A DNA stretch of 34,272 bases from Chelatococcus sambhunathii. Lineage in GTDB: Bacteria; Pseudomonadota; Alphaproteobacteria; Rhizobiales; Beijerinckiaceae. The translations under genes were made by a program, and so were the position numbers. Shown piece after piece: positions 1 through 9,106 of the stretch. The first letter of the stretch is position 1, and each line of letters opens with the position of its first letter. The notes beneath the pieces are model-generated. The model worked only from the letters and a program-made list of their open reading frames with translations, was not told the origin of the DNA and ran no database searches. The stretch is taken from positions 1 to 34,272 of the forward strand of contig NZ_LIOL01000018.1 in NCBI RefSeq assembly GCF_001418005.1, given 5' to 3'.

Positions 1-2
1 CC

Positions 3-317
3 GGCGTCGACTGGCACTACATCGCGCCGGGCAAGCCGCAACAGAACGGCTTCGTGGAGAGCTTCAACGGCAAGCTGCGCGACAAGTGTCTGAACGAGGA
101 GGTCTTCGCCAATCTGGCCGAGGCCCGCGCCGTGATCGAGCGCTGGCGGCTCGACTACAACCACGTGCGCCCACACTCGGCGCACGGCGGGCTTACCCCC
201 GAAGCCGTGCGGCTGAACCCCGCGGCCGGGCGGTTGCGCAACGTAATCAGCTCCACCGCCCGGCCGCTACCGCCGGCGATGGAGATCAGCTACCAAACCC
301 CTGGGCTCTCACAATGA
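3..317 (+). CDS. IS3-family transposase OrfB, C-terminal part (cut by window start)
   Basis: This is the C-terminal end of a DDE transposase (rve integrase core) of an IS3-family element. It is open from the first in-frame codon, so the gene begins outside the window. The stretch [19 protein letters not shown] holds the last catalytic Glu (in FVES) and the usual downstream residues [10 protein letters not shown]. It differs clearly from the transposase at the other end of the window, so these are two different elements. A plausible terminal inverted repeat follows it at 321-343. Its position directly before plasmid and conjugation remnants fits a mobile-element boundary. Confidence 0.9.
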   Translation, partial: GVDWHYIAPGKPQQNGFVESFNGKLRDKCLNEEVFANLAEARAVIERWRLDYNHVRPHSAHGGLTPEAVRLNPAAGRLRNVISSTARPLPPAMEISYQTPGLSQ

Positions 318-320
318 ATG

Positions 321-343
321 AGGGACCGGCGGGGGGCAGGTCA
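321..343 (+). repeat. Probable right terminal inverted repeat of the left IS3-family element
   Basis: The stretch ends in GGGGGGCAGGTCA. Read from outside this is TGACCTGCCCCCC, an end sequence of the TGAcNTGCnCCCC kind seen in IS3-family members. It lies just after the transposase stop, where the right end is expected. The right-hand IS in this window ends in the related TGACGTGCTCCCCG. The element's other end is outside the window, so the repeat cannot be paired here. Confidence 0.6.
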
Positions 344-375
344 TTCGGCGGCCGGCAATCCCGCTGAGCCGATCG

Positions 376-1389
376 ATGCCCTCTCGGCAGCGCCTCCTCT
401 CTCCGAGCGAACGATCGCGGCTCGACGCGTTCGTCGTCGCCACTGGCGACGCCAGTCCGCGTGACCAGCGCGACCTGATGGAGCGGCCCTTCTTCTCCCT
501 CGCCAAGGCCAAGCGCACCACGCCGATCCTCTACGAGGCCGGCGACCTCCGCGTCGAAGTCTTCGCGGTTCCCGAGCACGGCATGGCGACCATCTGGGAC
601 GCCGATATCCTGATCTGGGCTGCCAGCCAGATCGTCGACCGCAAGCATCGCGTGCTGATAATGCTCGACGAGTTCCCCGCGCTCGGCCGCCTCGACTTCT
701 TTGAGAGCGCGCTCGCCTTCATGGCGGGTTATGGCCTGAAGTCGTTCCTCATCGCCCAATCGCTGAACCAGATCGAAAAGGCCTATGGCCCGAACAACGC
801 GATCCTCGACAACTGCCATGTGCGCGTGAGCTTCGCCACCAATGACGAACGCACCGCCAAGCGCGTGTTCGAGCGGCTGCTTCCTCGAGTGCGATACGTC
901 GGTGAAGTCGGGCTCGACGGCGGCCCGGAGTACCGGCGGCACTGGCCGGATCAGCAGCCGGTCTTCTCGCGTGTCCTCGAACTGTGCGCGCAGGCGGGGG
1001 GACGAATTATCACCATCCACAGCCGGCGCGCTGCGACGCAGGTTCTTGATGCGGTGGAGGCGCGGCCCGGCGCCGGCATCGCGATTCTGCACTGGTTTTC
1101 GGGAACGCAGAAGGAGCTGTCGCGCGCCGTTGGCCTCGGCTGCTGGTTCAGCGTCGGGCCGGCGATGTTGTTCGGCGCAAAGGGACGAACCTTAGTGATG
1201 AAGATGCCGCGCGATCACGTTCTAACGGAATCGGACGGTCCTTTCGCACAGGTCGACGGAAGGGCGGCATGGCCGTGGGATGCCGATCGAGCGGTGGAGA
1301 CGCTAGCGCAGATTTGGTCGGAACCGGTAGATGCCGTGCGCAGCCAGTTACTCGACAATCTTCGTCGGCTGACCAAGAGCTCACTGTGA
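376..1389 (+). pseudogene. Three-part mosaic ORF: RepA N-terminus + TraG fragment + TatD/QatD-like C-terminus
   Basis: One open frame of 337 codons joins three unrelated fragments. Residues 1 to about 88 match the N-terminus of plasmid replication initiator protein A (SPSERSRLDAFVVATGD, RDLMERPFFSLAK, EHGMATIWDADILIWAASQI). Residues about 89-164 match the Walker B and following part of TraG/VirD4 coupling proteins (MLDEFPALGRLDFFESALAF, FLIAQSLNQIEKAYG, FATNDERTAKR). From about residue 165 it matches the C-terminal half of a TatD-family metal nuclease of the kind found in Qat systems (YVGEVGLDGG, IHSRRA, LHWFSG, TESDGPFA). The junctions are near nucleotides 640 and 867. No part is a complete enzyme: the TraG Walker A and the TatD N-terminal metal ligands are absent. 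I read it as debris of plasmid, conjugation and defence genes. Whether it is expressed is unknown. Confidence 0.85.
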
Positions 1390-1550
1390 GCGAGTAATCT
1401 CTGCAATCGATCTCAGATCGAAAACGCTTTGCCTCCGACTCTGCAGAATGCCGCCAGCTAGGAGGATGTGTCCGCGGCGGCGTCCGGAGGGCTACGCGAC
1501 GATCGCGGCTGCACTGCTGATGGGCAGTTTCCCGCTTATAGGATGCCCTC

Positions 1551-3590
1551 CTAGTGGGCCTTGCCGAGAATCTCGATCAATATGGCGCTCTGCCGCTCCG
1601 TCGGAATCTTCGCAGGCATCTGTGCAGCGATCTGGAGGATGCCCACTTCCTTCGGCGTCAGCAGCCGCCGATTGGAACCTTCGCGGAGGATCGCCGACCA
1701 CTGTGCTGGCGGCACTTCGAAGACCTGCCGCTGCACCTCGATCCCGTTGTCGATCTTCTGCGTCTGTCGTGCGGTCTTCGCCTCATGCCGGTTATCCTCA
1801 GCCGAGGCGAGCTCAGCCCAGAAATCGTCGGGCAGCAGCTCCGCGATGTTGTCGGCCCGGTCGAGCAGCCGCGTCCAGCAGCGCTCCCGTTTGCACCATT
1901 CGGAGATATTGGAGATACCCTGCGGAGGTCGGGTGATATCCTCGTTGATGGCGGTGGCGATGGTGACCAGCGTCCCCAACAGCACGTCATCAACCGCTTG
2001 GGCAGCCCAGATGCGCTGATAGTCGACGCTGGCCTTCCGACGCTTCGTGATCTCGCCCAGCATGGACAGCGTGTAGGCCACAATGTTCGCTCGATAGCCG
2101 CCATTGTACCAAGGCTGCACCGAAACCAGCTTCTCGGTCGCGCGGAATAGAATGCCGCGGGCGATCGCCCGCCTGAAATACAGCTCGTTGAAGCCGTCGG
2201 ACGACTTCTCCCATTCCTTCCCGATCCGCAGCGCGTAGCGGGCGAAGTTCTTCTGGCTGCCGAGGTTCACCCATCGAGGATGATCATCGAAGACGTTCTC
2301 GAATTTGGCGAGATCGGTCTTCGTGAACATCTGCGTCTTGGGATATTCGGCGCGAAACCGCTTCTGCTCGCCGGGCGTGAGCTTCGATTGTGCGTCCACA
2401 TACTGGCCGCGCGCGCGCTCATAGAACCATTTGGTCTCGCGCTGCGCGCCCTGCTGTGCCGGCGCCCAGATGCGGCGCGAGAATTCCGCCATGCGGACGT
2501 GGAAAGGATGGTTGGAGAAGAAGTCGGCGGCGTTAACCCGGTTCTGCGTGTTTGCGTATTCGGAGATCCGTGGGACGACCATTTCGCTCTGCTCGCTGTC
2601 GATCACCGACAGTTTCATCTGGACGAAGATGCCCGACAGGTCGGCCTTGTCGCGGCGCTGCGTATGGAAGAGCGAAGCGGTTGTCTGGCCGCCATTCACG
2701 ATCTGAAGGTCGGTCATGCGGACGATCTGGAGTCCGCTGTTGGTCATCCGCGTCTCGACCTCCTGCGCAGTCGCGGTGATCCCGTTGTTGTAGGCGAAGA
2801 ACATCTGCGGCTCGTTGATGATCGTCGCACGGATGCCCTTGTTGACCTGGGCGCGGGCTTGGAGGAAGGTCCGCACGTTCTGCTCCAAAAGCCGCGCGCT
2901 GTACCGATCGTAGAGCGCCGCAAGGATCGGCGCGGGCATCACGATCAGATAAGACTGATAGGAGTCGGAGCCGAGATTGGCCGGCAGGCATGCGATGCCG
3001 TTTCCAAACAGCTCGACGAAATCGATATTGAGGGCCTCCTTGTGTCCTCGCGAGGTGCGCTGGCGCTGGAACCGCGCCATGTCCCAGATGTGATAGGTCG
3101 CGCGAATGCCGCCGGCCTCGCCGTCGGGAAATGCCTGGAAGCGGTCGCTCAGCACCCGCTCGGAGGTTAGGTAGAAGTTGACATGGCGAAGCGCCTGCCT
3201 CCGGTCGGCTATCTGCCTGACCAGCCCGTATTCTGGCGTGGTGACATCGGGCTCGAGCGCTCCCTGAAGGCTCGCCTCGAAGAAGTTTACGACGCGTTTG
3301 AAGGCCGCATCCACGTCGGTGCGTGTGAGCGTCTCTAGCTCGCGGCGGCAGTCGAAATCGGCCACGAAAATGTCGAGCGCGCCCTCGTCGTTGAACCAAT
3401 AGCCGTCGACGCGCATACCGCGCGGAGCGCGATAATGGCAGTGCTCGAAGCCCTCGATGAAGCCGGTTTCGATCAGCTCGGTGGAGACCGCCTCCATGAA
3501 GGATTCGAGCTGGTAGGTGCTGTTGGCCTCCGCATCCGCCAGTGTCTCCTGGCGGAAGTCGTGGAAGAACTCCTCTACGGTCTGCTCCAT
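1551..3590 (-). CDS. AIPR family (abortive phage infection-type) protein
   Basis: A 679-residue protein with the AIPR domain (PF10592). The diagnostic blocks are NNGIT at residues 268-272 and QIVNGGQTT at 296-304. The N-terminal part contains VDGY...LDIFVADF (about 61-80), which could be a degenerate nuclease-like fold, but that is inference. AIPR proteins occur in phage-defence loci and their biochemical role is not settled. The start at 3590 was chosen because its ATG overlaps the stop of the DUF4420 gene (TGATG), as at the other junctions; an ATG 11 codons upstream exists but would overlap more. It is the last gene of the operon. The 161 bases between its stop and the mosaic ORF hold no gene, only an 8-base inverted repeat (CTAGGAGG at 1458, CCTCCTAG at 1547). 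Confidence 0.9.
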   Translation of the reverse strand: MEQTVEEFFHDFRQETLADAEANSTYQLESFMEAVSTELIETGFIEGFEHCHYRAPRGMRVDGYWFNDEGALDIFVADFDCRRELETLTRTDVDAAFKRVVNFFEASLQGALEPDVTTPEYGLVRQIADRRQALRHVNFYLTSERVLSDRFQAFPDGEAGGIRATYHIWDMARFQRQRTSRGHKEALNIDFVELFGNGIACLPANLGSDSYQSYLIVMPAPILAALYDRYSARLLEQNVRTFLQARAQVNKGIRATIINEPQMFFAYNNGITATAQEVETRMTNSGLQIVRMTDLQIVNGGQTTASLFHTQRRDKADLSGIFVQMKLSVIDSEQSEMVVPRISEYANTQNRVNAADFFSNHPFHVRMAEFSRRIWAPAQQGAQRETKWFYERARGQYVDAQSKLTPGEQKRFRAEYPKTQMFTKTDLAKFENVFDDHPRWVNLGSQKNFARYALRIGKEWEKSSDGFNELYFRRAIARGILFRATEKLVSVQPWYNGGYRANIVAYTLSMLGEITKRRKASVDYQRIWAAQAVDDVLLGTLVTIATAINEDITRPPQGISNISEWCKRERCWTRLLDRADNIAELLPDDFWAELASAEDNRHEAKTARQTQKIDNGIEVQRQVFEVPPAQWSAILREGSNRRLLTPKEVGILQIAAQMPAKIPTERQSAILIEILGKAH

Positions 3591-4556
3591 CAGTCTCCCC
3601 CGAAGACTCCTCCGTTGTCGCATTCATAAGGTGCAATGGTTTCCAGCAGGATATCGTAGGTGACCCGGTTGATGCCGGTTGGCAGCTGCGACCGTATGAG
3701 CCGCGGAAACGCCGGGACGACGCGGTAGCTGTGCACGTCGCTGACAACAAAGCGCGGTTGGTCATAGTCCGGCAACGGCGCATAGCCGTGCGCAACCAGC
3801 TTACGATCGAATGCCTCGACGGCTTCTGCATCTGCGAGCCGCGCCTGCACCGCGGCGACGATCGCGTTGAGGGATTGCGCTCCTGCCGCATCGGGCAGGC
3901 TGCTCAGCCGGTAGATACGCAGAAACAGTTCATCGTTGAGCGATTCGAGCTGATCCTCCGAGGAGATACGCACCGTGCTGCGCTCCGTGCCGGAGAGCGA
4001 TTTGATCTCGACCGCCGTGTTGCCGAAGATGAAATCCTGATGGGATTTCTTAGGACCGAGCCAGGCGTCGACAGCGGCGGTGGTCGATGGCTGCCGTTCA
4101 ATCAGCTCCAGGAGAAAAGTGAGCTCGGCGAAGAGGCCGCGGACCTCCTCGGCTGACAGGTGCTGGCTGCGACCGGACAGGAAGGTCTTCCAGCGCCGGA
4201 TGTGGGCCAGCGCGACGGCGAGCGAGCTGGCGGAGTCGGTGGCACGTTCCAGCGCGGATGCAAGCGTGCGGCAGAGGCTCTCGAAAAGATCGCCATCGAC
4301 CTGTTTTTTCGAGCGTGAGGACAAGTCGCTGCTGTCCCGGCTCGCCCCCGCGAAGATCGACGTCAATGCCATGTACCGTGACCACATTCTTCCGGAACTG
4401 ATCGGTGTGATCGCCCTGAAGTTCCGCGATGAACAGGCAGGCGCCGGTCGTGTCCCGTCCCCAGAAGCAGGGTACGGCGGTTTCACCGGGGACCTGGCGG
4501 ACGTTGAAGTCCGCGCCGGGAACCGCGATGTCATCCCACGGCGAGAACTCAGACAT
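3590..4556 (-). pseudogene. DUF4420 / PD-(D/E)XK-like defence protein, one-base frameshift
   Basis: The N-terminal part starts at 4556 (MSEFSPWDDI) and its ATG overlaps the Z1 gene stop by 8 bases. It reads in one frame to QQRLVLTLEK. The rest (VDGDLFESL to the stop at 3590) continues in another frame. The break is at a run of six T on the plus strand (A6 in the mRNA) at 4304-4309. Removing one base restores an uninterrupted 321-residue protein, a normal DUF4420 (PF14390) length. HQDF and VEIKS near the middle fit the Asp and ExK of a PD-(D/E)XK nuclease. The gene sits between the Z1 and AIPR genes, as in mza-type loci. The shift may be a real inactivation, a slippery-tract variant, or a sequencing error. 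Confidence 0.85.
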
Positions 4557-7209
4557 CGTAGTCCTCCTCCTCGTCCGGGTCGTCGCCATAGCCCTGCATC
4601 TGCTGGAGCCAGACTTTGTTCACGACCACGTTGATGGTGGTCGAATAGTCCCCATATGGAAAGCTCACGCCGAAAGCGGCGATCGGCCCTGCCACGGCCC
4701 CGTCCCTGGGTTCGAGGCTATGGATCATGAGGAGCGGCCTGTTCCGGACCATCCGGTAGTGCGTATCGGACACCGCGCCGGTTCCGTCCTCGCCGCCGGC
4801 CAAGGCCTCCGCCTCGTTGCGCTGCGTATCGTCGAGTCCGAGCTTCTCGTCGCCGCGGGAGGCCACGCGGTCCTTGTTCAAGCGCCACGCGGTTCCGTTC
4901 GGCTGATCTCTGCCGACGACGCGCACCTGATTTCTCAGCGTGGACGGCCCGCCATCGTCCGGAGCACCGCCGGGGGATATGAGCAGGACGTCGGCGAGCG
5001 GACGCTTCTCCGCGATCCGTTCGAGATAGCTCACCACGTCCGATTTAATGCCGGCGAAGGTCGAGTGGGTCTCGAACCGAGTGAGGAAATCCTCGACCAC
5101 CGCGATCGGGACGTCGCGGAAGATTAAGCCCTTCCCGGTGTCCTCTTCCGGCCGTCCTCCGAAGCCACCGCGCCAGTGCTCGGCAATGAGCTCAAAGTTC
5201 CGGGCGTTCACCTCCGGATCGATCGAGACGACGTAGCTTTCCCTCAATCGCCCGCTGAAGCTCTGTTCGACTGTGACCTCCTGACCCGACCGCATCTTGT
5301 TGGCGGCGGTGATCAGAAGGCTATCCGGATGCGAACGGACATACAGACCGAAATCCTTCGGACTCAGGCCGTCGCGCCGCATCCGCTTGACCTGCTGGGT
5401 GAGTTCCTCGGCAGCCTCCGCGATATGGGAGTACCAGTTGATAGAATCGCGCGAGAGATGGACGCGGCAGAGATCCTCGAAGCCCGGACGGTAGCCGAAC
5501 CATCGCCCCATCTGCATGAGCGTATCGTACATCTTCGTGTTGCGGTACATGTAGCTGATTGTCAGACCCTCGATGGTCAGTCCACGTGACAGACTGAGGC
5601 CGCCCACCGCGACCGCGGTGAGGCCGATGCCCTCCTTCTCGTACCGGGTATAGTCGAGCACCTCGTCGCTCTTGCTGTTGATGACGTAGAGGTGGAGGTG
5701 ATCGAACACGCCGTTGAGAGCGGCCTTGACCTCGGGCCAGGTGAAGCCCGCATCGGCGTATTCGGCGTCGAACGCCGCTTTCAGGCGCTGCATGTGGATG
5801 TTCGTCGAAGAGACAGATTCCGGCATCAGATAGTTCGCGCGGACCGCCTCGCGCATCGTCTTCTCGCGAAGGCTGAGGAAGTCGCGCACGGCCTGCTGCA
5901 CCGGCACGAAACGCGACACGTTGATCATCATCGAACAGTGCTTGGCGGTCTGCCCGCGCAGGTTGCGGATGGCACGCGCGACAATGAACTCGTCCAGCGC
6001 GCGGTAGAGGCTCGGCGGCAGCTCTGGAACGGGATCGTCGCGCTTGTGCCTGTAGGGGAGAAAGTCCTCGCAGTCGTCGATCGGCTTCACGATCGACTGG
6101 CTGGTCTCATCGTCGAGGAAGACCTTCTCCGCACCGAAATAGGTGGTCGGCGCGTCCAGGCAGTAGATGAAGTCGCGCGGGAACAGTTCCTCGCGCACGT
6201 CATCGTCATAGGCATCGGGATTGATGAAGATATTCGCGAACGGCGTTGCCGTGTAGCCGACATAGCAGGATTTCGCGAACAGCCCCAGGATGCGCCGGAT
6301 CATGGCGTTCGTGCGGGTCGGGTCCAGATCCTCCTTGTTGGTGTTGATCGAGGCGTTGTCGGCCTCATCGTCGATCAGCAGCATCGGCACGTCGGAAATC
6401 CGGTCGCCACCCTCCGCGTTCAGCGCCTTCAGCCATTTGTGCAGGGCCGTCAGCGTCGTGACGTTCTTCTTGATGATGAGGATGATCGGCTTGGAGAAAT
6501 CGTTGATCTTCCAGCCGCTCTTCGCCGCGGTGTTCTTGTTGAAATCCTCGTTGATGTTGGTGAGCGTCGCCGGGTGCGGGTAGCCAGGATCAAGTCCGAC
6601 GCCGATGGAGCGGCGGTCTTCGGGATCGCTTGACCGCCCGATGAAGGCTTCATCGATGCGCTCCTGGGTCTGCTTGCGCAGATTGTTGTGAATGCCGGCG
6701 ATGACGATGATGAATTTGTAACCGGCATCGGCGGCGCGGGCGATCAGGCCGGTATAGTTGGCCGTTTTGCCGGACTGCACATGGCCAATGACCAGGCCGC
6801 GGCGGTTCCAGCTTGTGCCCTCGCTGTGGGGGTCCTGGAGGTGTCCAAGGATGCGGCTGGTCACGTCGCTCAGCGACTGGACCATCCGGGGCGGCCAGCC
6901 GTCCTTCAGCAGGAAGTTCTCGTAGGCGCCGCCGTAGGTCCAGGTGATGTCCTCGCGCTTGCGAACCCACTGATCGTCATGCTTCGCTGCGACATCGACG
7001 AGCGAGACACCGGCACCCATGCGCGTGTCGACCGAGATCATCGCCTCGGTGATGATGTTGCGAAGGTCGCCGGTGTAGCCGAAGATGGCGGCGATCTGCT
7101 TCGCCTTCTCCTCGACCTGCTCGCGCGTCGGCGTCTCAGTCAGGTTGGCGAGACCGGAGATCAGCGCATTGGCGATGTTACGTTCCTCGGTGATGATCAT
7201 GGCGGTCAT
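4549..7209 (-). CDS. Z1 domain-containing SF2-like ATPase
   Basis: An 886-residue protein with an SF2-type P-loop core followed by the Z1 domain (PF10593). Walker A is GHVQSGKT at residues 142-149, the Walker B-like acidic block is IDDEAD at about 279-284, motif III is GYTATPF at about 318-324, and a motif VI-like QMGRWFGYRPG lies further on. Z1 ATPases occur in defence loci with MutL/Hsp90-like ATPases and are thought to move on or remodel DNA; that role is not shown biochemically. The start overlaps the ATPase stop by ATGA, and its end overlaps the DUF4420 start. It is full length with all ATPase motifs intact. Confidence 0.95.
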   Translation of the reverse strand: MTAMIITEERNIANALISGLANLTETPTREQVEEKAKQIAAIFGYTGDLRNIITEAMISVDTRMGAGVSLVDVAAKHDDQWVRKREDITWTYGGAYENFLLKDGWPPRMVQSLSDVTSRILGHLQDPHSEGTSWNRRGLVIGHVQSGKTANYTGLIARAADAGYKFIIVIAGIHNNLRKQTQERIDEAFIGRSSDPEDRRSIGVGLDPGYPHPATLTNINEDFNKNTAAKSGWKINDFSKPIILIIKKNVTTLTALHKWLKALNAEGGDRISDVPMLLIDDEADNASINTNKEDLDPTRTNAMIRRILGLFAKSCYVGYTATPFANIFINPDAYDDDVREELFPRDFIYCLDAPTTYFGAEKVFLDDETSQSIVKPIDDCEDFLPYRHKRDDPVPELPPSLYRALDEFIVARAIRNLRGQTAKHCSMMINVSRFVPVQQAVRDFLSLREKTMREAVRANYLMPESVSSTNIHMQRLKAAFDAEYADAGFTWPEVKAALNGVFDHLHLYVINSKSDEVLDYTRYEKEGIGLTAVAVGGLSLSRGLTIEGLTISYMYRNTKMYDTLMQMGRWFGYRPGFEDLCRVHLSRDSINWYSHIAEAAEELTQQVKRMRRDGLSPKDFGLYVRSHPDSLLITAANKMRSGQEVTVEQSFSGRLRESYVVSIDPEVNARNFELIAEHWRGGFGGRPEEDTGKGLIFRDVPIAVVEDFLTRFETHSTFAGIKSDVVSYLERIAEKRPLADVLLISPGGAPDDGGPSTLRNQVRVVGRDQPNGTAWRLNKDRVASRGDEKLGLDDTQRNEAEALAGGEDGTGAVSDTHYRMVRNRPLLMIHSLEPRDGAVAGPIAAFGVSFPYGDYSTTINVVVNKVWLQQMQGYGDDPDEEEDYDV

Positions 7210-8684
7210 GCGAAAGCCTCTGCGATGAATTTCTCAGCCGTCTCGATCTGCCCGTCGAAGAGGCGCGTCGATCGCACAATCTGGAGGAATGCCTGCGGGT
7301 CGCCCGGTCCGTCGCCGTAGAGCACCTGCTTGAGGCTCTTCAGCCGATCCAAGGTCTGCTCCTGGTCCACGGTCGTCTGGCTCACCTCGCGCGGATGCGT
7401 TGAATAGTCCGAGTAGATCATCTCAATCGGCAGGGCGGCGGCGATTGACTCGAGCAGCACGCGCAGCGAGGCGGCATCGTCAGGGGACAGGCGGACGCCG
7501 AGAGAAGCGACGAGCGGGTGTTCCGCATTGATGGCGAACCGGATACCGCCATGATCGGCGTAGCGTTCCCAGAGCGGAGCCTGACTCTCCTGGAACAGCT
7601 TCTGGCCGCGCCCGCGATGGACGGTGACGCTGCGGGCGGTGATCTGGCTGATGATCTGCCGCAGGCGCTCGCGCACGCCGTGCGGCGGCCGGGCGCGCGA
7701 CTTCTTAATGTCGATGGTCCAAGCTTCATCGAGACTGTTCGGGAAGTCGATCTGAACCCGCGCCAGCTTGGTCGCCTCGCCCTTGGGCACCAGCCGGAAC
7801 CAGTCGCCCCAGGCCATTAGACGGCCGTTGCGGTAAACATAGGCGCCTTGGTTCGAGATAAAGTCGCTGCGGTCCTGATAATAGTCGTACTCGGAGGCCG
7901 ACAGCCGGCTGTGGTGCGGCAGGATGTAGGGCTGCATCACGACCGGCACGTCGCCGATCCAGACCTTCTCCTCGCGGAGCATCTGCGTCGCCTCGTTCTT
8001 CCGGCAGAAGGGATCAAAGGCAGCGACCGGGTGGCCGTTGATGCGGATGGCCAGCTTCCGCCGCCCCTTCACTTCGCCGGCGAGGAAGCGGTGGAAGACG
8101 AGCGACAGATGCCGTTCGACAACCGCCAGCTTCTCGTTGACGATCTCGTCCCGCTTCTGCCCGGTCTCGTCCTCGAACAGTCGATCGAGATCCCGCCAGA
8201 TGACCAGCGTCCCGGTCTCGCCGAGCGTCTCGAAGAAGGGCTGTTCCGCGATCTCGCCGGGCTCGAGAACAGAGATGAACCAGTCGTCGTCCTCCTCGAT
8301 TCGGGCGAGGCTCCATTCGGCGCCGGCGCGTTCGCCTTTTACGGCGCTTATCACGATGAGTCGGCGGCACTGCGAGAACGACGCGGTTTTGAGGCCGAGT
8401 CCGAAGCGCCCGAGGTCCTTCGGGCCTCGCTCCTTGCGGGGATCGGTGGCGCCGTGGCGCATCGCCGCGATCACCTCATCCTCCGCCATTCCGCGGCCGT
8501 TGTCGGCAATGACGAGCACCGGCGTGCTTCGAGTCATGTCACAGAAGATCTGAATGTCGGTCGCATCGGCCGAGATGCTGTTGTCGATCAGGTCGGCAAC
8601 GGCGGTTTCGAGGGAGTAACCGAGATCGCGCAGGGAAGCCGTCAGACTGGCGGCGCTGGGAGGCAGATGATGCGACCGCGCCAT
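7206..8684 (-). CDS. GHKL-type ATPase, MutL/Hsp90-like, of the defence operon
   Basis: A 492-residue protein with a Bergerat-fold ATP-binding domain. The N box is DLIDNS (residues 31-36, metal-binding Asn35), the G1 box is DNGRGM (61-66) and the G2 region is GRFGLGLKTASFS (92-104). This pattern is shared by MutL, Hsp90 and topoisomerase VI B and implies ATP-driven dimer opening and closing. Here the partners are a methyltransferase, Vsr and a Z1 ATPase, so it is the MutL-like part of the defence system and not a housekeeping mismatch-repair protein. Its start ATG shares one base with the vsr stop (TGATG at 8682-8686). No recognisable MutL C-terminal nuclease motif was seen. Confidence 0.92.
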   Translation of the reverse strand: MARSHHLPPSAASLTASLRDLGYSLETAVADLIDNSISADATDIQIFCDMTRSTPVLVIADNGRGMAEDEVIAAMRHGATDPRKERGPKDLGRFGLGLKTASFSQCRRLIVISAVKGERAGAEWSLARIEEDDDWFISVLEPGEIAEQPFFETLGETGTLVIWRDLDRLFEDETGQKRDEIVNEKLAVVERHLSLVFHRFLAGEVKGRRKLAIRINGHPVAAFDPFCRKNEATQMLREEKVWIGDVPVVMQPYILPHHSRLSASEYDYYQDRSDFISNQGAYVYRNGRLMAWGDWFRLVPKGEATKLARVQIDFPNSLDEAWTIDIKKSRARPPHGVRERLRQIISQITARSVTVHRGRGQKLFQESQAPLWERYADHGGIRFAINAEHPLVASLGVRLSPDDAASLRVLLESIAAALPIEMIYSDYSTHPREVSQTTVDQEQTLDRLKSLKQVLYGDGPGDPQAFLQIVRSTRLFDGQIETAEKFIAEAFA

Positions 8685-9106
8685 CAGCCGCCGCCCCGCA
8701 GTTCATTGGTGAGGCGGCGGACAACGTTTTCCGCGTCTGCCTTCAGCTCGCACTCCCACACGGTGTGGACGGTCCAGCCGGCAGCTTCGAGCGCGATCCT
8801 GTTGCGCACGTCACGGCTGACATTGCCGTCGAACTTCTCCTGCCAGAATTCGCGGCGTGTAGTGGGAGTGGTCGCGTTCCGGCAGCCAGGATGTCGGTGC
8901 CAGAAGCAGCCGTGCACGAAAATTGCCGCCCGGTATCTGGGCAGGACCACATCCGGCCGGCCGGGTAGCTGCCTCGCATGAAGGCGGAAGCGGAAGCCGG
9001 CGCGGTGGAGCAGCGACCGCAGAAGCATCTCCGGGGCAGTGTCCCGCCCCCTGATCCGCGACATGTTCCAACTGCGCCGCTCGCTGGTGAGAGTGTCTGC
9101 CATCAT
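8684..9106 (-). CDS. vsr: Very short patch repair (Vsr) endonuclease
   Basis: A 140-residue protein that matches Vsr closely: MSRIRGRDTAPE near the N-terminus, GRPDVVLPRYRAAIFVHGCFWHRHPGC at residues 49-75 (shown here as the block containing catalytic Asp52 and the His/Cys zinc-site residues), then FWQEKF. Vsr nicks next to the T of T:G mismatches that arise when 5-methylcytosine deaminates. Its pairing with a C5-cytosine methyltransferase is therefore the normal arrangement. Two start codons are possible, 9106 (ATGA overlap with the methyltransferase stop) and 9103 (TGATG); both couple the two genes. Length is typical and all key residues are present. Confidence 0.95.
   Translation of the reverse strand: MMADTLTSERRSWNMSRIRGRDTAPEMLLRSLLHRAGFRFRLHARQLPGRPDVVLPRYRAAIFVHGCFWHRHPGCRNATTPTTRREFWQEKFDGNVSRDVRNRIALEAAGWTVHTVWECELKADAENVVRRLTNELRGGG

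Noticed and set aside
869-1389. A functional TatD/QatD nuclease with a complete Qat system
   Set aside because: Only the C-terminal half is present, without the N-terminal metal ligands, and no qatA, qatB or qatC genes are nearby.
4290-4320. Programmed -1 ribosomal frameshift producing the full DUF4420 protein
   Set aside because: The needed shift is +1 (skipping one A) and not -1, and an A6 tract is short for transcriptional slippage; a mutation or sequencing error is simpler.
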